Below, piece by piece: positions 52,795-61,668 of a DNA stretch of 64,000 nucleotides. This DNA is from Thiosocius sp963808165 (GTDB lineage Bacteria > Pseudomonadota > Gammaproteobacteria > Chromatiales > Chromatiaceae). Numbering within the stretch: position 1 is the stretch's first letter; each line of letters starts with the position of its first letter. Where the stretch lies: assembly GCA_963808165.1 (NCBI GenBank), contig CAWEET010000008.1, forward strand, positions 1 through 64,000, in the 5' to 3' direction. The notes under the pieces are model-generated. The model saw nothing but the letters and a program-made list of their open reading frames with translations. It was not told the DNA's origin and made no database searches. The translations under genes and the position numbers were made by a program.

Positions 52795-53820
52795 ATGGAA
52801 CAGAATCCGGATGCGCAAGTGGTCAGGGCCCTCAGTGGCGTGGAGCGGTCGGCGCTGTTGATGCTCGGCCTTGGTGAGCAACACGCGGCCGAGATCCTAC
52901 GCCACATGGGGCCAAAGGAGGTTCAGGAGATCGGACTGGCGATGGCCGGCCTGAACAACGTCACCAACTCGCAGATGGAGCTGGTGATGCAAAAATTCGT
53001 CGATGCCATCGGCGAGCAGACCTCGCTGGGTATGGGATCGGACGAATACATCCGCAATATGCTTACCTCGGCCTTGGGTGCCGACAAGGCGAGCGGCATC
53101 ATCGACCGGATCCTGCTCGGTCGCAACAGCAAGGGCCTGGAACAGCTCAAGTGGATGGATTCGCGCGCGATCGCCGAGCTGATACGATTGGAGCACCCGC
53201 AGATCATCGCGATCGTGATGTCGTTCCTGGACCCGGATCAGGCCGCTGGCGTGCTGGCCGAGTTTCCCGAGCGTGTGCGTACCGATGTGATCATGCGTGT
53301 GGCGACGCTCGATGGCATCCAGCCCAGCGCGTTGCAGGAACTCGATGAGATCCTCGAGAAGCAGTTCTCTGGAGGTTCCAACGTCAAATCATCTGCGCTG
53401 GGCGGGGTCAAGAAGGCGGCGGACATTCTGAACTTCGTCGACGGCGCAGTAGAGAGCAAGGTGATCGAACAGATCAACGAGGCGGACGACGAGCTGTCGC
53501 AGCAGATCCAGGACAATATGTTCGTCTTCGAAAATCTGATCGACGTCGACGACCGCGGCATGCAGACGCTGCTCCGCGAGATCTCTTCCGACCAGCTCCT
53601 TCTGGCGCTGCGAGGCGCGCCCGAGCCGCTGCGCGAGAAGATATTCAAGAACATGTCGTCGCGTGCGGCCGAGATGCTCAAAGACGACCTCGAGGCGGCG
53701 CCGCCGGCCAAGCTCAGCGATGTCGAGAATTCGCAGAAGGAGATCCTCACGGTCGCCCGCCGGCTGTCCGACGCCGGTGAGATCAACCTCGGTGGCAGCG
53801 GCAGCGAAGAGTTCATCTAA
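52795..53820 (+). CDS. fliG: Flagellar motor switch protein FliG
   Basis: 341 residues: middle and C-terminal armadillo domains with EHPQIIAIVMSFLDPDQAAG, IMRVATLDGIQPSALQELD, FEEL-type VFENLIDVDDRGMQTLLREI and the torque helix LRGAPEPLREKIFKNMSSRAAEML bearing charged residues. Couples MotA to the C-ring. Directly abuts fliH. Confidence 0.96.
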   Translation: MEQNPDAQVVRALSGVERSALLMLGLGEQHAAEILRHMGPKEVQEIGLAMAGLNNVTNSQMELVMQKFVDAIGEQTSLGMGSDEYIRNMLTSALGADKASGIIDRILLGRNSKGLEQLKWMDSRAIAELIRLEHPQIIAIVMSFLDPDQAAGVLAEFPERVRTDVIMRVATLDGIQPSALQELDEILEKQFSGGSNVKSSALGGVKKAADILNFVDGAVESKVIEQINEADDELSQQIQDNMFVFENLIDVDDRGMQTLLREISSDQLLLALRGAPEPLREKIFKNMSSRAAEMLKDDLEAAPPAKLSDVENSQKEILTVARRLSDAGEINLGGSGSEEFI

Positions 53821-54516
53821 ATGGATGAACGCAAGAAGAGCGGCGTGCAGATCCTCCGGGCGGAAGACGTCCAGGTGACGCAATGGCAGCCCCCGCATGT
53901 GCAAAGGCAGGGTGAAACGCCGATCGAGGAGGCCGGTGGCCTGTTGACGGCCGCTCAGCTCGACCAGATCCAGAGAGCGGCACACGGCGAGGGGTTCGAG
54001 CAGGGCCGCAAGGAGGGTCAGGCCTATGGTCACCGTGAAGGGCTCGAGGAGGGGCGGGCGCAGATCCGGGAGAGGGTCGAGAGACTCGACCAGATCATCG
54101 CTGTGCTCGACCGGCCGTTCGAGCAGCTCGATCAGCAGGTCGAGGACGAGGTGGTGGCGCTCGTGATCAACATGGTACGCCAGCTCATCCGCCGCGAGGT
54201 CAGACTCGATCCGGGACAGATTGTCGGCGTGGTGCGTGAGGCCCTGGGCGTGCTGCCGGTGAGTGTACGCAATATACGCGTTGTGCTGCACCCGGAAGAC
54301 GCGGTCCTGGTGCGCGAGGCCTATTCGCTCGGCGACCATGACCAGAAATGGCACATCGTCGAGGATCCGGTGATACAGCGTGGGGGCTGCCGTATCCACA
54401 CCGACACCTCCCAGGTCGACGCCAGGCTGGACTCGCGGCTGAGCAGCCTGATTGCCCCGCTGCTGGCGGGTGAAAGGGTGCAGGATGGCGAGTGCGCCGA
54501 CCCAGATGACGGCTGA
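53821..54516 (+). CDS. fliH: Flagellar export ATPase regulator FliH
   Basis: 231 residues: a Glu/Gly-rich N-terminal helix with GEGFEQGRKEGQAYGHREGLEEGRA (GxxxG repeats typical of FliH), then a VATPase E-like C-terminal domain with VINMVRQLIRREVRLDPGQIVGVVREAL and WHIVEDPVIQRGGCRI. Inhibits FliI until docking. Overlaps the start of fliI by 32 bp. Confidence 0.93.
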   Translation: MDERKKSGVQILRAEDVQVTQWQPPHVQRQGETPIEEAGGLLTAAQLDQIQRAAHGEGFEQGRKEGQAYGHREGLEEGRAQIRERVERLDQIIAVLDRPFEQLDQQVEDEVVALVINMVRQLIRREVRLDPGQIVGVVREALGVLPVSVRNIRVVLHPEDAVLVREAYSLGDHDQKWHIVEDPVIQRGGCRIHTDTSQVDARLDSRLSSLIAPLLAGERVQDGECADPDDG

Positions 54517-55882
54517 ACTCGATCGAAACACGATCTGGGCAGCGTGTATCCAGCGTCTCGGAGATCGGCTCGGAGGGAGCCGCGGCCTGACCGTCGAAGG
54601 CAAGCTTACCCGCATGGTCGGACTCACGCTGGAGGCGGTCGGCTGTCGTGCCGCGATTGGCGGTCGCTGCGATGTCATCAACGTCGCCGGCGAACGTATC
54701 GAGGCCGAAGTGGTCGGGTTTGCCGGAGAAAGTCTTTACCTGATGCCGACCGGCGACATCCGTGGGCTGGAGCCGGATGCGCGTGTCGTACCGACCGGTC
54801 GGGTCAGCGAGGCCAGTGTCGGCGACGAGTTGCTGGGGCGGATCATCGACGGCAGCGGCAAGCCACTCGACGGCAAGGGCGCGCTGCACACCGCCAGGCG
54901 CTGGACCTTGAACGGCGGCTATATCAACCCGCTGGCGCGCGCCCCGATCCGCGAACCACTGGATGTCGGCATCCGGGCGATCAATGCGCTGCTCAGCGTC
55001 GGGCGCGGCCAGCGTCTTGGTCTGTTCGCCGGCTCCGGGGTCGGCAAATCGGTGTTGCTCGGCATGATGACGCGCTATACCGACGCCGATATCGTCGTGG
55101 TCGGGTTGATCGGCGAGCGCGGCCGTGAGGTCAAGGAATTCGTCGACAATATCCTGGGCGAGGAGGGCCTGCGCCGTGCCGTCGTGGTCGCGGTGCCCGC
55201 CGATCAACCGCCGCTGCGGCGCATGCATGGTGCGATGCTGGCCACGGCAATCGCCGAATATTTCCGTGACCAGGGCAAGCATGTGTTGTTGCTCATGGAT
55301 TCGTTGACACGGTTTGCGCAGGCGCAGCGCGAGATAGGTCTGGCCATCAACGAGCCCCCGGCAACCAAAGGCTATCCACCCTCAGTGTTCGCCAAGTTGC
55401 CGCAGCTGGTGGAGCGGGCCGGCAATGGCGACCATGGCGGCGGCTCGATCACGGCGTTCTACACGGTACTGGCCGAGGGTGACGACCAGAACGATCCGAT
55501 CGCCGATGCCGCCCGTGCGATCCTCGATGGACATATCGTGCTGTCGCGCCGCCTGGCGGAATCCGGCCAGTATCCGGCAATTGACATCGAGGCCTCGGTC
55601 AGCCGCGCGATGAACGAGATCGCCGATGCCGCTCAACTGGCTGCGGCACGTGAATTCAAGCAGCTCTACAGCCTGTATCAGCAGAACAGGGACCTGATAT
55701 CCGTCGGTGCTTACGAGCCCGGGTCCAATGAACAGATCGACCTTGCGATCGGCGCCATGCCATCGCTGCGCGAGTTCCTGCACCAGGACATGGATACCCG
55801 ATTCGGGACCCAGGACAGCCTGCAGGACCTCCTGACCCTGTTTCCCCAGGAAACCCAGCTCGACGCAGGCACTGCGGGATAA
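54485..55882 (+). CDS. fliI: Flagellum-specific export ATPase FliI
   Basis: 465 residues, homologous to F1-beta: Walker A GLFAGSGVGKSVLLGM (about 180), VVVGLIGERGREVKEF, Walker B HVLLLMDSLTRFAQAQREIGLA and PPATKGYPPSVFAKLPQL. It energises type III export. The ATG at 54485 has AGGGTGCAGG before it; an ATG at 54506 is the alternative. An upstream ATG at 54452 would overlap fliH more. Confidence 0.94.
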   Translation: MASAPTQMTAELDRNTIWAACIQRLGDRLGGSRGLTVEGKLTRMVGLTLEAVGCRAAIGGRCDVINVAGERIEAEVVGFAGESLYLMPTGDIRGLEPDARVVPTGRVSEASVGDELLGRIIDGSGKPLDGKGALHTARRWTLNGGYINPLARAPIREPLDVGIRAINALLSVGRGQRLGLFAGSGVGKSVLLGMMTRYTDADIVVVGLIGERGREVKEFVDNILGEEGLRRAVVVAVPADQPPLRRMHGAMLATAIAEYFRDQGKHVLLLMDSLTRFAQAQREIGLAINEPPATKGYPPSVFAKLPQLVERAGNGDHGGGSITAFYTVLAEGDDQNDPIADAARAILDGHIVLSRRLAESGQYPAIDIEASVSRAMNEIADAAQLAAAREFKQLYSLYQQNRDLISVGAYEPGSNEQIDLAIGAMPSLREFLHQDMDTRFGTQDSLQDLLTLFPQETQLDAGTAG

Positions 55883-55888
55883 CAGCAG

Positions 55889-56317
55889 ATGTCGTCATCC
55901 GATCGATTCAAGCCGATACAAAAGATCGCCTCACACAAGGAACGCAAGGCCGCGGCTGAACTGGCCGAATCCCTGAAGCGGCGTGACGCGGAGCGGCAGC
56001 GCCTCGGCCAACTGAAACAGTATCTGGCAGAGTATCTGGAAAGCTATGCGAGTGCCGCCGGCCTTGGCCTGTCGGGCAGGCGGATTCTCGAGTACCAGGG
56101 ATTCATCAGCAAGCTGCAGGTGGCGATCGCTGAGCAGGAACAGGTCGTGTCCCGGTCACAGCAAGATTGCGATTCCAGCAAGGCGCAATGGCGTGGCCGC
56201 TACACCAAGTCGAAGGCGATGTCGAACGCCGTCGACCGTATGCAAACCGAAGAACGCAGGCAACAGGATCGCAAAGAGCAGTCGGAGACTGACGACCGTT
56301 CGCCAAGACGCCGCTGA
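55889..56317 (+). CDS. fliJ: Flagellar export chaperone-like protein FliJ
   Basis: 142 residues, almost wholly charged coiled coil (FKPIQKIASHKERKAAAELA, RRDAERQRLGQLKQYLAEYL), with the family-typical GRRILEYQGFISKLQVAIAEQ. It binds FliI in the export gate. It is the last flagellar gene here: the usual fliK and fliLMNOPQR do not follow, because a convergent V-type ATPase operon starts 89 bp away. Confidence 0.88.
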   Translation: MSSSDRFKPIQKIASHKERKAAAELAESLKRRDAERQRLGQLKQYLAEYLESYASAAGLGLSGRRILEYQGFISKLQVAIAEQEQVVSRSQQDCDSSKAQWRGRYTKSKAMSNAVDRMQTEERRQQDRKEQSETDDRSPRRR

Positions 56318-56406
56318 GGGGCACAGCGGTGCTGTGGTCGGACCCATGTGCGACATGCGCTGTCCAGCGTCACAGAATACTTTTCGCTACAGACGGCGCG
56401 CGGGGC

Positions 56407-57036
56407 TCAGGCGCTGCGCTTGCGGTCGGCGGCCTCGCGCAGTCGCTTGATCTGAAAGAGGGTGCCGCGCTCCTCCTCTTCCAGCGCTTCGGCGATCCGC
56501 TTGATCACCTTTATGTAGGAAGGGATGATGTTGTACTTGAGCGCATTGACCCGCTTCTGCGCCTTGCGCTGTTCGCTGATCAGCCGATAGAGCGCCATCT
56601 CGACCGCGGCCAGTTCGGCAAGATGGACGGTGGCCTGGGCGAATGCGCGGCGCGCCTCGTCGAAACTGGGGTCGGTACCGAGCAGACCGACCGGCTTTGG
56701 GGCCACTACCGAGGCGTCTACCGAGGGGTATTGGACGCCCAGCGAGCGGCGTGGCAATACCTTCATGCTGATCGACGGCGTGGCGCCCAACGTCGCCTGG
56801 GCGATACTGCGGTCGCCCATGCGCAGTTGCGCGATGCTCAGCCAGCGGTAGGCCTTGCGCAGCGATTCATGGGCGACGTGCTTCTTCTCCTGGTATTCCT
56901 TGATGTGCTGGTACACCAGGCGGGTCAGCAGTTCGCGCTTGCGCTCGAGAAGCGCATGGCCGTCCTCCAGAAAACGCACCTGCTTGCGCAGGTTGAGCAG
57001 CGCGCTCTTGGTTGGGGCGGTGCGCAGGCGACTCAC
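56407..57036 (-). CDS. atpD: V/A-type ATPase subunit D
   Basis: 209 residues: TAPTKSALLNLRKQVRFLEDGHALLERKRELL, the N-terminal coil of subunit D, and a C-terminal helix RVNALKYNIIPSYIKVIKRIAEALEEEERGTLFQIKRL. It forms the central stalk. Last gene of the operon; its ATG overlaps the subunit B stop by 4 bp. Confidence 0.92.
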   Translation of the reverse strand: MSRLRTAPTKSALLNLRKQVRFLEDGHALLERKRELLTRLVYQHIKEYQEKKHVAHESLRKAYRWLSIAQLRMGDRSIAQATLGATPSISMKVLPRRSLGVQYPSVDASVVAPKPVGLLGTDPSFDEARRAFAQATVHLAELAAVEMALYRLISEQRKAQKRVNALKYNIIPSYIKVIKRIAEALEEEERGTLFQIKRLREAADRKRSA

Positions 57037-58421
57037 GCGGCCTCCTTCCCGCTCCGATGGTAGTGCGCGAGGTCGGTCTCGCTGACCCGGGTCAGCGCCT
57101 CGCGTGGGAAGCGCGACAGGAGTTCCCAGGCCAGGTTCAGTGTCTCGATGATGCTGCGGTTTTCGTCTTCGCGCTGGCCGACGAAATGCTTGTCGAAATC
57201 GCGGGCGAACTCGAGGTAGCGCTGGTCACGGGCGGAGAGTTCCTCTGCGCCGATGATCGAGGCCAGGTTGCGCGCCTCCTGGGCCTTTGCATACAGCGCA
57301 TACAGCTGGTTGGCCACGCGCGGATGGTCGTCGCGCGTGTCTTCCTTGCCGATGCCGTCTTTCATCAGGCGCGACAGCGATGGCGCGATGTCTACCGGCG
57401 GATAGATGCCCTGGTTGTTCAGTTCGCGCGACAGCACGATCTGGCCCTCGGTGATGTAGCCGGTCAGATCGGGGATCGGGTGGGTAATGTCGTCCGACGG
57501 CATGGAAACCACGGGCACCATGGTCACCGAGCCGTGCCGGTTGCGAATCCGCCCGGAGCGTTCGTAGATCTCGGCCAGATCGGAATAGAGATAACCCGGG
57601 TAGCCCTTGCGGGCCGGCACGTCGCCCTTGGCCGTGGCGACCTCGCGCAGCGCCTCTGCGTAGTGGGTCATATCGGTCATCACGACCAGCACGTGGCGGT
57701 CCAGGTCAAAGGCCAGGTATTCGGCGGCGGTCAGCGCGACACGCGGTAGAGCGAGGCGCTCGACCGGCGGGTCGTCGGCGTGGTTGATGAACATCACCAC
57801 GTTGCCCAGCACGCCCGAGTCCGAGAACGATTCGCGGAAAAAGCGCGCGTCGGTGTAGGACACACCCATCGCGGCAAAAACGATGGCGAAGTTACTGGCT
57901 TCGCCGGGCAGCCTTGCCTGACGCACGATCTGGGCGGCAAGTCGGTTGTGCGGCAGCCCGGACGCAGAAAAGATCGGCAGTTTCTGACCGCGCACCAAAG
58001 AGTTCAGGCCGTCGATCGTGGAGACTCCGGTCTGGATAAACTCGCGTGGATAGTTTCGCGCGGCCGGGTTGATTGCCGAGCCGCTGATGCCGCGCGCCTC
58101 ACCATCGACGATCGGCGGACGATCGTCGCGCGGTTCGCCGATGCCGTTAAAGACGCGGCCCAGCAGTCCCGGGCTCACGGTCAGCGTGAGCGGCTGGTCG
58201 AGGAAGCGCACCCAGGTGTTGTCGAGGTCGATGTCGTCGGTCCCTTCGAAGACCTGGATCAGCGTCTCGTTCTCTGCGGAGAGTATGACCTGGCCGTTGC
58301 GTTTGCGTCCGCGGTGGTCGCGGATGCGCACGCGATCACCGAACGCGACCTTGTCCACGCCCCTCACGATGAGCAGGCCGCCCTGTGCGGCCTCGGCCCG
58401 ACGGTACTCGACGTCGCTCAT
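57033..58421 (-). CDS. atpB: V/A-type ATPase subunit B (non-catalytic)
   Basis: 462 residues: GLLGRVFNGIGEPRDDRPPI, NPAARNYPREFIQTGVSTIDGLNSLVRGQKLPIFSASGLPHNRLA (the degenerate nucleotide site without a P-loop, as in B subunits), and YPGYLYSDLAEIYERSGRI. It alternates with subunit A in the head. Overlaps subunit A by 4 bp. Confidence 0.94.
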   Translation of the reverse strand: MSDVEYRRAEAAQGGLLIVRGVDKVAFGDRVRIRDHRGRKRNGQVILSAENETLIQVFEGTDDIDLDNTWVRFLDQPLTLTVSPGLLGRVFNGIGEPRDDRPPIVDGEARGISGSAINPAARNYPREFIQTGVSTIDGLNSLVRGQKLPIFSASGLPHNRLAAQIVRQARLPGEASNFAIVFAAMGVSYTDARFFRESFSDSGVLGNVVMFINHADDPPVERLALPRVALTAAEYLAFDLDRHVLVVMTDMTHYAEALREVATAKGDVPARKGYPGYLYSDLAEIYERSGRIRNRHGSVTMVPVVSMPSDDITHPIPDLTGYITEGQIVLSRELNNQGIYPPVDIAPSLSRLMKDGIGKEDTRDDHPRVANQLYALYAKAQEARNLASIIGAEELSARDQRYLEFARDFDKHFVGQREDENRSIIETLNLAWELLSRFPREALTRVSETDLAHYHRSGKEAA

Positions 58422-60214
58422 TCAGTCGTCTCCTCGCTGGATGCATATTCACTGCGCAATGCGCCGAAGGCCTGATATACCTCACTGGCGAATGCAGCGA
58501 GTTCCTCGCTCTCATCGCTGCGCCAGGTCGACTTGGCGCGCCGTATGCGCGCGATGATCGGATGCTCGGCGAGTTCCTGGACTGGCGCCCCGAGGGAGAT
58601 CAGCTCCTGGCCGCGGTCGAATATCTGCATCACCAGCTCGAGCAGATCGAACTGCTTGCGCGGCGAACAGTAACTGTCGGCCTCGTCCAGCGCGCTTTGC
58701 TGCAATACCGCCTCTTTGACCAGCGATGCTCCCTCCAGCTCCCAGCGCTGCGCCGAGGACAATGCCTCGGGCCCGACCAGATTCACGATGCGCGACAGTT
58801 CGGCATCGCGGGCCAGCAGGGAGAGCGCTTCGGTGCGCCGTTTGCTCCAGGCTCCGCTGATGTTCTGCGCCCACCAGCCGGCGGCGACCGGGACATCCTG
58901 CGAGAAGCTGTCGACCCAGTCCACCGAGGGGTAGTGGCGCGCGTCGGCAAGTTCCTTCGACAGCGCCCAGAAGGTCTGGATGATCTCCTTGGTGTGGCTC
59001 GTAACCGGCTCCGAGAAGTCACCGCCCGGCGGTGACACGGCGCCGATCAGGGTCACCGAACCACGTTCGCCGTCGAGGGTCTCGACCCGCCCGGCACGCT
59101 CGTAGATAGCGGCCAGACGCGAGCCGAGATAGGCCGGATAGCCTTCCTCGACCGGCATGTGACCGAGGCGGCCGGACACCTCGCGCAAGGCCTCCGCCCA
59201 GCGCGAGGTGGAGTCGGCAAGCATCACCACGTCGTAGCCCTGATCGCGGAAGTATTCCGCCATGGTCATGCCTACATAGATCGAGGCCTCGCGGGCGACC
59301 ACCGGCATATTCGAGGTGTTCGCCACCAGCAGTGTGCGCTCCATCATGCCACGGCCGGTGTGCGGATCCTCGAGTTGCGGAAAGCTTTCCAGGACATCCA
59401 CCAGCTCGTTGCCGCGTTCACCGCATCCGACGTAGATGACGATATCCGCGTTCGACCAGCGCGCCACCTGCTGCTGCACCATGGTCTTGCCCGCGCCGAA
59501 CGGCCCGGGTACCGCCCCCTTACCGCCTTTGAGCAGCGGAAAGAAGGTGTCGAGGATGCGCTGTCCGGTGATCAGCGGTTCTACGCCGTGGTCGCGTTTC
59601 CTGTAAGGCCGCGGCCTGCGGACCGGCCAGCGATGATACAGCTTGAGTTTGTGTACCTCACCCTTGCTGTCGCGTACCCTGGCGACGGTCTTGTCCAGCG
59701 TGTATTCGCCGGCCGGCGCCAGATCGATGAGTTCGCCAGCGATATCCGGAGGCACCAGGATGCGGTGCTCGATCGTCTCAGTCTCCTGCACGGTGCCCAG
59801 CCGGGTACCCGGGGTGACCTTCGTGCCGCATTCCAGGTCATAGCTTGGACTGAACGACCAGGCGCGTTCCCGATCGAGCGAATCGATGCGCAGGCCGCGC
59901 GGGATATTGTCACCCGCCTTGTCGGCGATCTCCTGCAGCGGTCGCTGCACGCCGTCGAAGATGCCTTGTAACAGTCCGGGACCCAGCTCCACCGTCAGTG
60001 GGTGGCCGAGACCTTCCACCGGCTCGCCCGGGCGCAGACCATCGGTCGATTCATAGGCCTGAACGATCGCATCGTCACCCTCGAGCGCGATGATCTCGCC
60101 GACGATGTCGAGCGAGCCAATGCGCACCTGCTCGCCATTGCGCCCGCCCGGCAAATGGACGCGCAGGATTGGTCCGTTGATCTCGCGGATACGGCCACTG
60201 CGTGCATCATTCAT
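58418..60214 (-). CDS. atpA: V/A-type ATPase subunit A (catalytic)
   Basis: 598 residues, the usual A-subunit length: RIREINGPILRVHLPGG, the non-homologous bulge region, Walker A GPFGAGKTMVQQQ (about 238), YVGCGERGNELVDVL, MLADSTSRWAEALREVSGRLG and YPAYLGSRLAAIYERAGRV. It hydrolyses or makes ATP. The start ATG 60214 overlaps the subunit E stop by 4 bp; 81 upstream codons in frame look non-coding. Confidence 0.95.
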   Translation of the reverse strand: MNDARSGRIREINGPILRVHLPGGRNGEQVRIGSLDIVGEIIALEGDDAIVQAYESTDGLRPGEPVEGLGHPLTVELGPGLLQGIFDGVQRPLQEIADKAGDNIPRGLRIDSLDRERAWSFSPSYDLECGTKVTPGTRLGTVQETETIEHRILVPPDIAGELIDLAPAGEYTLDKTVARVRDSKGEVHKLKLYHRWPVRRPRPYRKRDHGVEPLITGQRILDTFFPLLKGGKGAVPGPFGAGKTMVQQQVARWSNADIVIYVGCGERGNELVDVLESFPQLEDPHTGRGMMERTLLVANTSNMPVVAREASIYVGMTMAEYFRDQGYDVVMLADSTSRWAEALREVSGRLGHMPVEEGYPAYLGSRLAAIYERAGRVETLDGERGSVTLIGAVSPPGGDFSEPVTSHTKEIIQTFWALSKELADARHYPSVDWVDSFSQDVPVAAGWWAQNISGAWSKRRTEALSLLARDAELSRIVNLVGPEALSSAQRWELEGASLVKEAVLQQSALDEADSYCSPRKQFDLLELVMQIFDRGQELISLGAPVQELAEHPIIARIRRAKSTWRSDESEELAAFASEVYQAFGALRSEYASSEETTE

Positions 60215-60873
60215 TGCGGTCCTCCGCTGCGGGCACTGGCGTTGATGTCGGCGGGAAACAGCTGCTGCAGGATCACCCGTTGAATACCCGCTTCGAAGCG
60301 CGCCAGGCGTCCCTCGAAACGGTTGTCGACCTGGGCACGGTTGTCGCGCGTACGCAGTTTGATCCCGCCACTGCCCCAGGTCGGCGCGTCCGCCAGCTGG
60401 ATGCTGCGTTCGGGCGCGGCCTCGGCGACCAGCGCCGGCCACTCGGCAGGCAGCCACGCGATGTCGTCCGCGTTGACCTCCGCCGTCAGCTCACCGGCCG
60501 GCAACAGACCGGCAGCGTCGCGCACCATCTCCACCAGCCAGGCCCGATAAGCGCTGCGGTCGGCGCGCAGCTCCTGCATGCGCTGCGCGAGGCGCGTCTG
60601 CACCGTCTGCACCAGCTCCCAGCGCAACTGGTCGAGGCGTGCCTGCATCTTCAGTTCGCTTGCCTGGGTGACGCGCCGAAAGTGCCGCTCCGCCTCCGCC
60701 TTGGCGACCAGTACCTCCCGCTGCTCGGCGAGATGCACGCGCTCGGCGACATCCCGCAGGATGGTATCGCGCTGGCGACTGGCCTTGTCATGGAACTCCT
60801 GTGCCAGTTCCGTGGCGCGCGTCATTATCGCCGCTTCAAGGGCGTGCAGCTGACTCTCGGCGGACTGGCTCAT
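60211..60873 (-). CDS. atpE: V/A-type ATPase subunit E
   Basis: 220 residues: a long N-terminal helix (about 1-100, with HDKASRQRDTILRDVAERV) and a C-terminal globular domain with GSGGIKLRTRDNRAQVDNRFEGRLARFEAGIQRVIL, the family block. Peripheral stalk. Overlaps subunit F by 4 bp. Confidence 0.88.
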   Translation of the reverse strand: MSQSAESQLHALEAAIMTRATELAQEFHDKASRQRDTILRDVAERVHLAEQREVLVAKAEAERHFRRVTQASELKMQARLDQLRWELVQTVQTRLAQRMQELRADRSAYRAWLVEMVRDAAGLLPAGELTAEVNADDIAWLPAEWPALVAEAAPERSIQLADAPTWGSGGIKLRTRDNRAQVDNRFEGRLARFEAGIQRVILQQLFPADINASARSGGPQ

Positions 60874-61193
60874 GTTGTGTCTCCGTCCATGCCGAGCAGT
60901 TGTCGGATATGGTCGTCGATCGAACTGCGCATCTGGTCGGGTCGGGTCAGGGCCGGCACCTGGGTCACCAGGATTCGTCCGCCCTCGCGTCTCACCTGCT
61001 CGAGGCGCTGGCTGCCGGATGCTGCCAGTTGTTGATCGATCACCACGAATGCGGGTGTGCGCGACGTCATCAGATGGTCGAGCATATCGTCCAGTTTTGC
61101 GATGTCGGCATCCGGGTAGACTTCGAATCCGGCCAGGCGGAATCCAGTGGCCAGAGCGGCATCGCCGAGAAACAGTTGGCGGTTCTGTTCCAT
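60870..61193 (-). CDS. atpF: V/A-type ATPase subunit F
   Basis: 107 residues with the Rossmann-like F fold: NRQLFLGDAALATGFRLAGFEV and PAFVVIDQQLAASG. It forms the central stalk with D. It starts 10 bp after subunit K. Confidence 0.85.
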   Translation of the reverse strand: MEQNRQLFLGDAALATGFRLAGFEVYPDADIAKLDDMLDHLMTSRTPAFVVIDQQLAASGSQRLEQVRREGGRILVTQVPALTRPDQMRSSIDDHIRQLLGMDGDTT

Positions 61194-61202
61194 TTGGCAG
61201 CC

Positions 61203-61655
61203 TCAGACCCGGTTCAGCAGCAGAATCGACAGCACCAGGCCATAGATCGCGATGCCCTCTGCCAACCCCAGATAGACCAGGGTGCGTCCGAACATTTCCG
61301 GCTTCTCCGAGACGGCGGCGAGCGAGGCCGCGCCGATCGGGCCGACCGCGATACCGGCGGCGATCGTGCTGAATGCGGTTGGCAGGGCGATGCCGATGAA
61401 CGCCAGGCCCATGCCGGTGCTGACCTCGGCCGCTCCTGTCGCCGCCGCGGCGGCCTCGGATGCGGCCAGCGCATCGCTTACCCCCAGAAACGCAGCAGCG
61501 AGTTGCGCGCCGAAGAACAGGACGATGTTCGTGACGACGGTTGGCATGAACAGCCGCCGTGCCCGGGCCGGTTCCAGCGGCCGATAGTGCAGGTAGATGC
61601 CAGCCATGATCATGCCCAGCAGGGCGATGGTGAGGAGGGCGATGATGGTCGTCAT
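61203..61655 (-). CDS. atpK: V/A-type ATPase proteolipid subunit K
   Basis: 150 residues, four transmembrane helices in two hairpins: MTTIIALLTIALLGMIMAGI, TNIVLFFGAQLAAAFLGV, GLAFIGIALPTAFSTIAAGI and YLGLAEGIAIYGLVLSILLL. The ion-binding Glu lies in the last helix (LAEGIAIYG); the first hairpin lacks an acidic partner, as in bacterial K subunits. Na+ versus H+ specificity is not decidable here. The frame is open upstream, but the ATG at 61655 starts the first helix. Confidence 0.9.
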   Translation of the reverse strand: MTTIIALLTIALLGMIMAGIYLHYRPLEPARARRLFMPTVVTNIVLFFGAQLAAAFLGVSDALAASEAAAAATGAAEVSTGMGLAFIGIALPTAFSTIAAGIAVGPIGAASLAAVSEKPEMFGRTLVYLGLAEGIAIYGLVLSILLLNRV

Positions 61656-61668
61656 GGGTACTCCAGGT

